Assembly (NCBI GenBank): GCA_943737045.1
Contig: CALSFV010000302.1
Coordinates: 186,001-250,000 of the forward strand
Length of the DNA: 64,000 nucleotides
Origin: Parapristionchus giblindavisi
Lineage: Eukaryota; Nematoda; Chromadorea; Rhabditida; Diplogasteridae
Direction: 5' to 3'
Shown: positions 28,654-41,800 of the stretch, one piece after another
Numbering within the stretch: the stretch's first letter is position 1
Layout of the letters: each line of letters starts with the position of its first letter
Notes under the pieces: generated by a model
Databases searched by the model: none
Told to the model about the DNA's origin: nothing
The model's input: the letters and a program-made list of their open reading frames with translations, nothing else
Position numbers and translations under genes: made by a program

Positions 28654-31026
28654 GTTCTATCGGAGGAATCCCTTTTCAAACTCTCATCATTTTCTCATCG
28701 ACTCTCTGAATTTCAAAGCGTAAGACTTAAAGTTTCAAATCGGCTTCGGATGTTATAGGGCTTTCCAATAATATTCTTTTTATAAGCTCCGCATGTGTAA
28801 TAACTACTATCGTGTTGTGTAGTTGTAAAACGTTTTATATTGGGAATACTATGACGAATTATGAAAAGGAACGTCTATTGACAGTCTATTCAGAGATAAT
28901 GAATGCGTCTGTTGAATGGAGAAGAAGACGAAATGTTTATCAAAAGAGACTCCATCTTCATTCTGAAAAAGAAAAAAGGAAACAGTCTCTATCTAATTCT
29001 GATGGAACGGTTTATAGACTGTAGTGGTATTCTAGATAACAATGGAAATGAGACGCATGACTTAAAGAGTTAGAGGAATACCCTCCCCCAATACCAACAG
29101 TATTCGGCACTACTCCGTTCCTTTTCACTATTATCAGAGGAATCCAATTAGAATTGAACTGTGTCCCGTACCAAAGACGTAGTGTCCAATAATCTAATCC
29201 TTGGTAAGCGAGAACCAATGTTCATCTCTGAAACTCTCTCTACTAATTAGTATTATCTTTCAATGCTTATTAACAGAAGAAAATAGCTGAAAAGAGACTA
29301 TTTGGACTAATCGTACTTTATCGTTCGTCAAGAACAGAACGAGAGATACAAATGATGATATGAAGATACTCTTGAACCTCTGAGTGTAAGTATTGCAGTT
29401 ATCAAATGTCACTGCACTATGACGATTTTTATTTTTCAACTATGACTCATTTATAAAGAGTATATCGAGGGCTCTGGTGTACATCTTATTCCAATTCTTG
29501 CACTCTAGTTCGCTTACAAGGAGTCTCTTTTGACTTAAGGTGGCGAAAAGTGATGATTTATAGCTTATTAAAAAGCCCTTTCTCTGTAGAGTGTGTTAGG
29601 AAGCTATCTTCAATTATCTTCCGAATGAGGTCGCTAAATAAATTATCGGATATCATTAATTAATGTCTCATTTATGTGAACATTTTTTTCGACGATATCA
29701 ACATTTCAGACGTACAAACTTTAGATGCGTATGTTTATACAACTGTGGAATTCTATATATAGTTATCAAACATGAATGAATCATTTATATTCCATCCTCA
29801 TTCTTAGATTGGTCCTTAGACATTCCAATCCTTTTGGTTTCCTCCTTATCCCCCTCCCCTTGTTCCTCTTCTCCACCCACTCTCTTCATCAATTCTCTTC
29901 TAAGAATGCATCCTTATTCCAATCGTTTCCAGATTAATATGTACTCCTCCACACTCATTTTTCTTATGTTCCCAAATATCTACATTTCTGTCTACTCCTC
30001 CTCTCATTCTCTCTCAATCCACCCTTGGTATTATCCTATTTATTTTCGTCCTCTCATCTTCCATAATCTTCTTCAAACCTCCTTCATTCGAAATAACACG
30101 TCAAAATATATTCGCGTGACCCTATTTCCTTGGTTCCTTCTTATTCCATCTCATTACCCCTTATATGTTATGGTATAATGAATCTGTCATGGGATATAGT
30201 ACGTGACTTACGATATAATCCTTTTTTAAATAATAATAACAATAACGATACTGTATCCCTGAGCTCATTTTGTGTAGAAAGTACAATAATATGAGCGTGG
30301 TCATTATGTGGAACTTGGTGTTCATAAGTCAAACTCTCTTCGTTTTACACACTCTCTCGTATCTTATACCTTTTCTTTTGAATGGAATATTGGGGAATCA
30401 TGAGAAAAGCAAAATATGAATAACAGAATCAATGATAATTTTCATTATAATGGAGTTTGTGTGCAATCATTTTGCCTTTGGATCATAACATGAACAATGA
30501 TTTCCCTTATAATGAAATTGAGACTCTTGAATTGAATACAGTTTCAACACAAAAAAATAGGAATATGTAAAACATAAGATTTTGCCTAGAAGGAGAATGT
30601 TATGAAAATGATGTGTAAGAAAATGAGCTTATCCAACAGCTGCTCATATTCATTAACGAAAAAATTGAATTATTTTCATTAATTCGTTAATCGTTAATTC
30701 CATCTCTGTTTTGAAAGAATAAGCAGTTCAGTTTTCTTTTTTTTAAGTCATTATGGTTTATTTCCTCTAATTTAGTCGAATTATCATAAATAATAAAATT
30801 ATTATCATAATTAATTATTTTCATAATTATCTCTTTGATTCTTTTCATCATCAGCCATCTTATTCTCCATCAATTCATCTTCGTTTTCACCTTTATCTTT
30901 CGTTAAAACGTACGCAATAAATACAATATTTTTTATTGTAATATGTTTGTTAGTCCTATTGTATCATCTCTCTATGCGATCTTTTATCATTTCATGACTT
31001 TTTTTCTTAAGATCTCTAGCTTGAGT

Positions 31027-31407
31027 TCATCCTCTCGTTGGGTTTTCAACTCTTTCTAGCCCTCCATCACTCTCTCCCTCTCCTTCTCTCTCTCCCTCTC
31101 CCTTTTCTTCTTTCTTCACACTTCTAGTATTATTGCTTCTCAGATATTGCCCCGGTTGAAGAAAACGAACGCAGAGTTCATCGCATAGATTATCCACCCT
31201 CTCCCACTCTGACTTCACCTCTACCCCTTCCTCCCTCTCTACCTCTGTCTCTCCCTCTCCTTCTCCCTTACCCTTTCCCTCTACCTCTCCCTCTCTCTCC
31301 CTCTCCCCTCTCTCTCCCTCTCCCCTATTCATTCTCCACCCTCTAGTCCTCCTCATAATAGCTTCTGAACATTCTGAGAACTCCACTATTTTGTATAATT
31401 GAGTCAT
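31027..31407 (-). CDS. Hypothetical low-complexity ORF (Glu/Gly/Arg repeats)
   Basis: Unbroken 126-codon minus-strand frame from ATG to stop. Residues about 29-65 and 100-115 are repeats such as GEGERGEREREGEVEGKGKG, coded by a CCCTCT-rich tract on the plus strand. Between them sits a non-repetitive stretch with two cysteines (NLCDELCVRFLQPGQYLRS) that is harder to explain as chance. No signal peptide, no domain I recognise, no clear splice partners. It may be a real lineage-specific gene or a by-product of the pyrimidine tract; I lean to the latter. Confidence 0.25.
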   Translation of the reverse strand: MTQLYKIVEFSECSEAIMRRTRGWRMNRGEGERGEREREGEVEGKGKGEGEGETEVEREEGVEVKSEWERVDNLCDELCVRFLQPGQYLRSNNTRSVKKEEKGEGEREGEGESDGGLERVENPTRG

Positions 31408-31475
31408 GAATATTCAGTCAGTCTAAGCTTTCTATTGTATTTAGTCAACAAAACTATTCTCTCCCCTTCCTCTCT

Positions 31476-31777
31476 TTAAAGGTGGTTCCGCCAATATTTT
31501 CGCGAACAAACTAAAAAGCCAGATAGAATGTAAAAGTTATTCTGCATACCATACATCTATTAGTTTTTGATAATTCATCCTATTGATCGCTAGAATCATG
31601 AATCAATACATAGGCGCGAATTTTTGAAAATTTGAAAGTTCGACAATTGGTTTCGAATCCGTGACGTTATGCTAAGGGATTGATTAATGACCTTGTTAAT
31701 TTTGTACATATGATTATCCCTTGCATAAACGATATGTTATGAAAACGATATAGACATTGGAGGGCTTCCATCTTTAA
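31476..31777. mobile_element. MITE, family T1, copy 2
   Basis: 302 bp. Starts TTAAAGGTGGTTCCGCCAAT and ends GGCTTCCATCTTTAA. The internal part GAAAGTTCG...TTTCGAATCCGTGAC matches copy 1; the rest has diverged or gained an insertion. Confidence 0.65.
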
Positions 31778-31947
31778 TCCTTCTCACTAATCTTTATTTA
31801 CTAGAGGTTTATTTTTCAAAGTTTGCATCCTTAGAATAATCATATTTGAAGTCACGTATACACCATTTTGAGCCATATTTCGTGTATGTTGCCTGTATTT
31901 TCATTTGAATCCCATTTCGAATCCCTCTGATCCTATCCACTTTCAGA

Positions 31948-34900
31948 ATGGATGATCCAATTCCGATTCTTCCTTCATCCGCTTCATTTTCTGATAAATT
32001 GACCTCTGACTACATCAATATCACTATCCACACTCTTTGTATTCTCATTGGAATTCCAGTGAATATCTCCACTCTCATCTACATTCTCAATAGGTACCAT
32101 TAATGTAATCTTCAAAATAAAAGATAAGGACAATCCTTGTTTCAAATACTCTCTCGTCTCTTTTTCCTTTCTTTTTCTTTTCGTTGCTTTGAACAGAACA
32201 ACAGAAATATCCGGAGAGAATTCCAAAATAAAATTACCTATTTTGAATGATTTTTGTTCTAATTCTCCAAGATTATTTGAAATTCTCAATTCTGGCTAGA
32301 GTTTCTCTTTTTTTTCTGAATAAGATAGAGAATATATTTAAATCTAAAATTTCAGTATCAATCACTAATTTCTCAATCTAGATTTGAAATTTGAAGTAAA
32401 AATGTATGAGTTGATACTTTAAAGGTTGTTCTTACTGTATATATTCTGATTTGCAGATATAAACATGGAAAGAGTTTTCTTCTTCTTCTTCATATCAATC
32501 TAAATATCACTGATATCCTGGTCAGTTTAATTCTATTCATTCTATATTTCTATATTCTCACGTACAAAACAGAATGAAATTGTACACTTTTGACACACTC
32601 GAAATCCTCATGTCAATATCTCATCTCAATGTAATTTAATATTGTTTTGAGTAATTATATTGCCATGTAGATGGCTAATATAGACTACAAACTACACGAT
32701 AGAGAATGAGGTTCATTGTAATTGGGTATTAGGGAACATGGAGATTAGAAACCCTCATTCATCAATGTTCTAACACCATCTTCCACTATGATTTATGACT
32801 GTTACGTATTTCTCACGTTCACTAAAAACAAGAAAGTACGATGTATTCAGTGTCAGTGTTCACTTCTGTTAATTAGGCCTTAGAGATGAAGATGATGCAA
32901 TGGTAGAGAGATATCATATGGAGATAGTTGTTTTGGGACCACATTGATCTTTGATCTTTGAATGCCTATATCTGATGTCAATATTACTCAATCGTTTGTG
33001 TACCACTAACTATTCTTTAAAGAAAGGGACCCCCGAGTTTTTCGTGACCATACTGGCCAGGCAGAACTATAGATCACATCTCCCTGAGTACAAAAACAAC
33101 TTTTTTCTAAAATTTTAGACGCCCCGGAATACCGTACCCGGGCTGAAAGTTCATTGATTCTCCAGGGAAAGGTGCGAGTTTTTTTGAATTTGAAGGGTAA
33201 ACATATAGAAAATTAATTTTTTTTCCAAAAAAATTCAATTCAATTGCAAAGCGCGCTCATCCTCTCAAATCTAATAGATTCTCTATCACTTCCTTCCATA
33301 AGGCACTTCGTGTCCCATGTTCTTCATGACAATAGAGTCTCGAAATAGTCCGCAAATCTCCTGTATCCCCTTCTTTAAGTATTTTGTACTTCTGGGATGG
33401 CACTAATGAAAATTCGTCCAATCTACAAGAAGTAAAACCCTAAGTCAGTAACTAATTTCACTAATCACATAGTACTTCCTTCCCTGAACCATAATTTAGT
33501 TACATGTCTGTTGGTTCTTTCGGAAGTTTGTTAAACCCTTATTTATAAGCAGCTCTTATATTGAATTCAGAGGGTTCTCGTTTCCATACAAGTTTAAATA
33601 TTAAATTAGAGTGTTCGCGTCAGCACCAGACAGACACATCTTTTTGAACAAAATACGAGAATATATCTTGAGAGAGACGAGAAAGGGTTTGGAGTGAGGG
33701 AAGTGTTATTAGATTGGAATAGATATGGATATCAAACAGAATCAGTGAGATCATCTTTGTGGTTCAGAGGTTTAATGTCCAATGTTCCATGTTCAAGTCC
33801 ACTCTCAAGAAGTGATTTTTGGTCTGTTGATTTTCCACTCGACTTTCGACTTTATCTGGGACTTTCCCTTAGGGAACGACAGTTGAATAATGTGCTGTGA
33901 TTAATGCATTTCCTTATTTATTAAACGAAACGACAACCTTTTCTCTTATTATAATATATAATATTGAAACTACTTAAAACATAATGGCATTTATTATAAT
34001 TGTGAACATGTGAATAGCGCTTGATTGAAATGAATTACTATACAATTCTATTTATCCGTTAAGTTCAGTCTTTTGGAAATATTTGGCATGTAGTAAATAT
34101 GCAGCTCTTTTGATGTAAGGGAAAGAAAGTTAAAGGAACACCCCTCTCCCCTTTAAATAGAAGTTGCAACTATCCCCACTGACACTGAAAGAGCATGAAT
34201 AGATTAGAGAGTTTGAAGTTGATTGCAATTTGTTCCCTTTATCTATAATGATTGTGACGATACTAAAACATTGTCAAAGTATTCGTGTACTTTTATCCCC
34301 GAACTGAACGAATGAAATAAGGGTGAATATAGCATTTGATATTTATGAAATAGTTTTTGAATAGCGAGAATATTGTATTGGACTTGTGAATGGAAAGGGA
34401 ATCGCTATATTATTCAATTATAAGTGGCAAATTGAATTGTTCGAAGAAGCACGAAGAACGAAGTGAAATATTTTTTTCACAAGTTGACTTTCGAAATTGA
34501 TGTTTTCGCTTAAAAAAGATGGCACTCGTGTTGTTTGTTTTGACTTAAACCAACTATGTTAGAAAGCGAGAAGGATCGCTTGTCCTTTTATGGGACAGAA
34601 ACCACTCTCAATGCTCAATTCACGATCCATTCACGTTTTTCACAAAGGAAATAGAGTGGTGTGAACCTTGGACCTACACAGACCTTAAAAATACACTATT
34701 TTCTTCCAAATATATGTAGTATTATTCAGGTTCTAGCAGTCCATTGTACAGGCCACGTAGTATGGTTGATTACATATGAATGGAAAGGAGGAGATACTCT
34801 ATGCAAAGTCATGCGATTCTTTGACATCTTCGTGTTCTCATCAAGGTACTGTAGTAATGGGTATCATCATATCTCCTTTTTTGTTTTCAATGGACATAGT

Positions 34901-37238
34901 TCAAGATCATGTTTTCAGTGTGTGGTAGTATGCTTTGTTGACAATAGAACACTGGTCTAGCCTTATCTGACTCTATTCAATGCCCCCACGGGACTCACAC
35001 ATCCTTACTACTATATAAAGTGTTCCATAGCGAAATAAGTGTATATAATGGTCTGAGGTGTGCAAAAAGTTCATATAGGAGTACGGTACAGTAAATAATA
35101 CGACGAACTTCCATCATGCATAGTAAAATTGATAGAATCCAACGAAATGGAACGATGTATGTGAGAAGAGAAGTGAATGTAGTATGCACCGAGATACAGG
35201 GAATACGTCCAGACATATGAATTATGAACCAATTCATTCCCATATATATAATTCATATACTTTCAGTTCAAACATCATGGTGTGCATTGCAGTCTATCGA
35301 TTATGTGCCCTAAGATCACCCATTTGGGTATCAGCTGTCGGTCATTCCAGGGTACTTATTTAAGTTTTAATAAATAAATAAATAAATAATATTAGATTCC
35401 TCGAGTGATCGTTCTCGCATGGACAATGGCTACTCTAGTCAGTCTACCCCAGTTGTTTGTATGGACTGAACAAACTGCATTGATCGATAATGTTTGTTAC
35501 TTTACGACTATTCATTTTAAGGACATTATGAGCTGTGTCAATTTAAAATAAAGAAGCCTATTTCATTTCACCCTTTTATTTGGTCCTATGCCCTCAAAAT
35601 TATGGTGGAGATTAGATATGGGATTGAAAAAGGAAGAAGTTTGAGAGATAAAGTGAAGAGTAATGGAGGACCGAGTTGAAGTCCACGACGGCTTCTTTAT
35701 TGGGAAACGGCCCATTTCTTTCCACTTTTCCTTTATTGCAAAGGTCCTTTTGAATAAACGAAAAGAGGAGTGAGGGATAGAAATGATCTCTTATTATTGA
35801 GAATGAATAAGTGAGGGGGAAATGTGACGAAAGAAAATTAGATTGGACTTTACCATGGTCAAACATTACTGTAAACACGAAATGGATATTACCATGTACG
35901 ATTCTAAAATTATTAACATTAGAAAATTAGAGCAAAGCGAGAGAGTGTGACCAGAGCGGAGAGTTTCACATTAGCGAGATTCCACTTTCATTTAGCTCTT
36001 GTAGAGAATAAATGAAATAAAATTTATGTTAGTACTTTCGATGATCGATTTTAATAGTATTTATCGATATATTCAGGGAGATGGTTCACAGGAGAATATC
36101 ACTCAATGCGTGTCCCTTTGGATCAATAAAATGTACAAATCAAATGGATCACTCACTGTCTCTGAACAACGAACCATGCAGGCCTACAGTCTCTCTCAGG
36201 TATTTTTGATTGTTTTTGATCGATAGCCAATCAATATTCCAGCTCGTTGTCATATTCTACCTGCCTCTGGCTATTCTGCTCACGTGCTATGTATTGATCT
36301 TGAAGGTGAGCGCTATCGTAACCTACCGTAATCTGAGGCATTCCGTTTAGGATATCTATTCTACCCTGAATATCGATTGTGACGAATCAAGCGTTCTTTA
36401 TGTAGCGGAAGTTACACGACTTTCTTCGTGTTCAAAGAAAAGATCACAAGCGAAAGCTTCTGATGCTCATAAAAGTAAGTCTATTAATTATGGAGACATG
36501 CGAAGGTTTTTTCCAAACGTCTATCGTCTCTCACTAGCGAGCGAGAAATAATAAGCACAGCAATCTAACTTTAATTAGTAAAAAAATCTTTGTAGAATAA
36601 TTATAAATTACCGTATATGCATAAATGCATGTAGAATTAAATTGCAAGCATAAATTGTAGAATTATTTTTTTAAATGATATTTAAAAATTATAGAACAGT
36701 ATTGCAAGTTGTAGAAAGGTTTTTTTCAACTTTTCTATTTTCAGTAAATCTGCATACCCGTACCCTACGTGGACAAGATAAGTTTCAACGTGTAAAGATT
36801 CGATCTCTTCGTATTACTCTCATACTCATTCTCACTTATATCATCACTTGGTTCCCATATAATCTCCTATCATGGTACGATCGTACCTTGAACGAATCAA
36901 TAAATCAATAAAACAATATTCAGGTTGATGATCGATTTTGAATTTTATCGACAGTACGAAGATATATTGTATTTTCTGCACGCTATCGTTGTCTTCAACT
37001 CTGTTGTAAATCCGTTCATATATGGGCGATGTCAGGTTTGATCTTTGATCTTTTAGCTTCTTTTTGCAAGTCCTTCATGATGCTATATGTTTGTGCAAGA
37101 AGGGTCTAGGGTGTGTCTGCACCGACTTATTTCGCATAAACTTCCTCCTTTTTGTATGATCATTCAAAGTATATTGCTCTTTTATGGTACCCTGAGGCAA
37201 TGAAAGAATGTCTACGAAGATTTTTATTATTAGTGTAA
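31948..37238 (+). CDS. Rhodopsin-class peptide GPCR, GnRH-receptor-related type
   Basis: Seven-helix G-protein-coupled receptor, expected in the plasma membrane; ligand not inferable. Eleven exons join in frame to 375 aa: 31948-32093, 32457-32520, 34730-34845, 35267-35351, 35396-35491, 36077-36199, 36243-36305, 36351-36474, 36745-36874, 36924-37035, 37170-37238. Helix 2 NLNITDILVLAVH; the conserved loop motif YEWKGGDTLCK; disulfide pair C95 and C180; VYR at 117-119 in place of DRY; helix 6 ending ITWFPYNLLSWY; helix 7 NPFIY (345-349); short tail with ECLRRF after it. The helix 2-3 pattern (W-x-G-G-D-x-x-C-K) resembles C. elegans gnrr (GnRH/AKH-receptor-related) proteins from memory. The ATG follows TTTCAGA, so the start is probably a spliced-leader or 5'-UTR acceptor. 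AATAAA overlaps the stop. Intron 2 is 2.2 kb. Confidence 0.88.
33257..33422 (-). pseudogene. Candidate antisense coding fragment in GPCR intron 2
   Basis: Minus-strand open stretch of 54 codons plus stop, directly after a good acceptor (CTTGTAG). It reads LDEFSLVPSQKYKILKEG, then GDLRTISRLYCHEEHG and WKEVIENLLDLRG. Composition looks like real protein (mixed charged and hydrophobic residues, one Cys) rather than AT-rich noise. No upstream exon, start or domain found. It may be the last exon of a nested gene or a gene relic. Confidence 0.3.
35930..35985. repeat. Palindromic MITE, family P1, half copy f
   Basis: Only one arm remains (AGCAAAGCGAGAGAGTGTGA, CAGAGCGGAGAGTTTCACAT). In a GPCR intron. 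Confidence 0.65.
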
Positions 37239-38869
37239 TAAACAACTATGAGGTAGATTCTTTTAAGGGACTTCGTCTTTTGCTTCGTTGTGAATCAAAT
37301 CCGAGAACCAAAGCACGAGTAAACAAAGGTCTACAGATGATCGAGTGCTGTATGTAATCGATATTCTACTTACCGTACCCTTCGCACTCTGGCTACCGTA
37401 GCCTTGAATCTTTATAATCTCTTATTACCGTACCCCTCACAACCTATAATTGATAATCTAATTGCTGTATTCTGCATGATCAATATTCCACTGTGATACA
37501 GTACCCATATCTGACTCTCAAGTCTGTACAAATCCTGCATTTCTTCATCTCTTTGTATATCTACAAAGTGCATCTTCCCATTTTCCCCATTACGAGTCAA
37601 TCACTTTCTCGCATATAAACAATCAATAATCGATATTATGTACATATTTTATTATCGATAAGATAATCATTTCGTGTATTATGAGACAACTTAGAACGAA
37701 CAAAGCACAATCAATGATTGAGTGAAGCCATTAGATGAATGGGAAACATGAAAGGAGGTATATATGGTTTGGATGGATTACGGTAGGGAGACATATGATA
37801 ATAAAGATGAGAGAATGGAAAGAACATCTACGATGAGTGCATACTAGACAATCAATACTACGACAATAGGATTACGGTAAGAGGAGATAGATACTTGTAC
37901 AATGTATAAACGATCAATCGAGTCTATCATCTACATCTATTCGTTTCATCACTCAATCAATATACACATTCCATCTTCATTATCATCATAATACAGTAGT
38001 CCACTACCGTACTCCTCACACCAACAATCCCCATGAGACCTCCTCAGTAACTCTTAATCAATCGATAATCACTGCACGGAATCCAAGATGAAATGCGGTA
38101 TGGGCTCTCAGAAGAAGAATTGAGATGCACCATATGAGACTGAAGTCGATCAATACTGATCGAGTCTCGAGTGGAATTCCGAGGGATATCGATCGATGGA
38201 TACGGTAAGGATTCGAGTCAAATAGACTGTAGTCTACATGTGGGACCGATAGACATGAGATGGACCGGCAGTGGGGGTACTGTAGATGGTGAAAAGTAGA
38301 AGAATGGAGTGAATATATCTAGATTAGTGTGGTATATGATAGGGATGGAACTCGTTGATGATAGACTCAATGATCGGAGAATTGGTGAGACAAATAGAAT
38401 ATAATAGAATAAATGAGAAGACAGATCAAACTACACATACTACTACAATGTGCTTACAATAACAAAAAGACAATAAACTACTAGATCAACAATGAAAGTG
38501 CTCTTAAGAGATATTAATATTACAATCAAGTGTGCTAACCGGGAGTAAAATACAAAGAGTGAATTAATGAATGAATGATATAACTTAACTAGTATTCCAG
38601 TAACACAATCAAATAATGACCGATTATTGATTGATTAGCTACGATTGTTTGGACATGTTTGAGTGTAGTTTAGAATTGCTCAAACTATCAATAATTAATT
38701 ATGAGAGATAAATGAGAATCAAGGAAGTTATCGCAATTACTATCATTTGTGATGATGACAATACAATGAATATATGAATGTGATGAGAGTAGGGTAGGGT
38801 AGATTGATTAACAAAAATGTAATTCAAAGGTCGAGAAATGAGGAAGAGATCAAAGATCATAGATTAGGC
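37239..38869. other. Convergent intergenic region, GPCR 3' end to nxf 3' end
   Basis: 1.6 kb between two tail-to-tail genes. It contains many TACCGTA/TACGGTA and ATCGAT words like those in introns. A minus-strand open frame (37412-37600) has no domain. I see no gene here. Confidence 0.5.
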
Positions 38870-41800
38870 TTACGGAACGATAAAAGCTTCACGTGGAATT
38901 TTGTCTCTATTCTCCAGGAATAGCTTTCCTGCTACCTGAAATAGAGAAATTATCAAGATTCAATAATGAAATAAATTAGAATTTAATAAATATTAAAAAT
39001 AAAATAAACCTCATAATTCCAGTCAGAGTCAGCCAGACACTTCATTGACCAATCAGCCAACATCCCTGATTCCTTCATGAATGATTCCACCATTTGCTTC
39101 TTTGTTGCATCATCTACAATGAATTTGATCATGTACAAAAATAACAATAATACCCATTGATTCCATGTTTCATCTTAATCATAAAACGAGACAAACGTAC
39201 CAGGTACTGCAACTCCATTGGTTGGGACAGTGGTAGGAGGAGCTGAGTTGGCCTTATTCAATTGAATCTTATACCTCTCCACTCGAGATGGAACCAAGGC
39301 AGAAAGGAACAGTTGGTCAGAGATTACCGAAACTGATCTGTAAATGGAAAAAATCATCTTCGATCTATAATATCACTAGTTGATCTTTGATCTCTAATAC
39401 CGTACCCATTCTCCTTGGGAGTGACCGTGAAGGTTCGTGAGAAGAAGCACAGTTGAGGTGCGTGACCAGCAACCGCGAATGGAGCCTCTTCAAAGAGACC
39501 TTGGACGGTGAAGACGAGAAGAGTTGGCTGTAATGAGGAATATTACGGTAAGTAGATAAATGAGAATACGGTAGATCAATCCATAATCGATCGATAATCT
39601 AACCATGGTAAGAACGACGTCAACGATGAATGATTCAGTGAGATGACGTGTAGCAGGCATCTTGCATAGTTGAGTGGCTACAGCCATTGCACCAGAGAAA
39701 AGACGTGATGAACTAAAGTTAAAGATTCATTATTATAATACTTCTTATATATTATAAAGTTTAAAATTCTCACCGATGTCTTTCCCATTTCTCGAGTTGC
39801 TTCACATTGTGAGAGGTTCTTATGTGGAAGTTGAAGTTGCTGAAATGGATTACGATTAGAACGTTATAGGTGTTATACTATAAATACTATAGATAGATGA
39901 CATACTCATTGGGCCATCGAGGACGAGTATTGTCATCTGACAGATTCTCCACTGTCATTGTGAACAGTGACTGAAATGAACAATATGTTGATTATCGATC
40001 ACTAATGACATATCACGGGTCTCCTGTAAAAGTGTAGCAAAATCGGCCCTTCCTGCCACTAGGAAAAAATTTTTGTCTCCGACTTAGCAGCGAACGGGTC
40101 ATTGAACACTTTTTTAGAGAGCTTTAGAATATGGATCGAATGACACCTCTCCGCTCACTGTACGATCTAAATTGACCGAGTTATGCTCATTTATGTGGTA
40201 GGTCACAAAAAATCGATAATCTGCGATTTTGGCCAAATCAAGTAGCTAGGCCTTCTCATGGCCCCCAACCACACCCACTGACCGACTTTCATCAAAATAT
40301 GAGACAAAAATTTTTTCCTAGTGGCAGCCGTTGCTACACTTTTACCGGAGACCCGTGATATTTCATAACTGATGTATTCCTATTATTTTATTAGATTAGA
40401 TTATTAGATGTGTCTATTATTGTATTCATAACATTCCTTAATTCATATCAATAGAAGGAAACACTTACATTCATATCATCATAAGCAGCAATTAGATTTC
40501 TTCTCGATATGGCTGGATCTTCTCCATCATATGATTTGAAGAATTCGATGATGAATGTTTCCACTACCGTACGTAGTCCATCGTCGCCGTAGAAACCAGG
40601 CTACAATAAATCAATCAATAATATATAGGGTAGATCAAATATACAAACCCTTGATGGTGGTTCAGTCATATCCTTATCATCGTCATCAACAGTGCTTGCA
40701 GGCTCACATGATTGACCATCCTATAATGACAAAAATCAATATTATTTTTACAAATATTTTCATTATGTTCTAACACAATTGAGCATTTTTAGCATTGTAA
40801 ATTGAATTTAATAAAATAATTAATTAAAAGGAAAACTTACAATCATGGCGACGCGAGGAAACACGGCGTGGATAGCACTAAATATTGATTAGAGAATATT
40901 GATTATATTAATGGGGGAATGAATGAGGATATCCATCTCCATCTCCATAATCATACCAGCTCTCCATTGTGGTTTCATATCGGTTGGAACCGAGATTAAG
41001 GGACGGACAGATAGATAAAGCACAATAATAATTTCACGTATTTTAGACAAATAATAATAATAATAATTAATGAAAATTGAAATTAAATAAATAAGTAAAG
41101 ATTGATCGTATTGATCGATAGACGATCGATCAGTGAACCTGAGATAATCTGAAGCCTTGGAGTAGTTCTCACAGATTGGATTATTCTCAAGGAATAATGT
41201 TGTCAGACGAAGACCACGTAGTTTTTCCAATTCTGATGCTGTCTCGATCTAAAAAATACCATTTATCGATTGATTAATTATCGATTAGTTACTCACCAAA
41301 TTGTCGGACAGATCGAGTACGGTAAGATGCTTGGCAAAGTACGGTAGCATTGAGGCAGACTCAAGATACTTGATACGATTATTCTGAAACACGGTGAGAT
41401 TGGCAATCAATCGATAATTGGATGAACTACATATGAGAGGATATCTGACTCGATCGACATACTTGTGTTGGGGCTTGGCATTCTATGAAAAAATGGATAG
41501 TGAGATTTTTGCAGTTTTATGTAGTACTATCCGATAGAAGTTCACCCATGCAGGAGAGAAGTTGTGAAAATGCTTCTACGCCTCAGGGCATGACGTCATA
41601 AAAATTAAAAAAATTTGCAAACTTGCTCGTACTTCATGAGTGGTACCAATCGATTCCTCGTTCAATTCTAAGATTTTTTTGATTTGGTACATTTTTTGTT
41701 AATCTTCGGTCTTCCTTAGGAAAAATGCAAAAAAAACATTAATAAATTAAATTTTTTCGAATTTAATATATTATGCAAGTGCAAAGGGCCGTTTTTTATT

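Larger units (their letters stand above)
26803..31947. other. Gene-poor interval, osm-6 to GPCR
   Basis: 5.1 kb without a confident protein gene. It holds a 63-base hairpin (27565-27627), two related inverted-repeat elements (28433-28653, 31476-31777) and a pyrimidine-rich tract around 31050-31340. The tract's minus strand gives a Glu/Gly/Arg ORF. Several short open frames (28812-29024, 29834-30178) show no domains or splice structure. The right part should contain the promoter of the GPCR gene. Confidence 0.5.

Noticed and set aside
29834..30178. 114-codon plus-strand open frame rich in Ser, Tyr and Pro
   Set aside because: It comes from pyrimidine-rich DNA, with no domain or splice signals; most likely chance.
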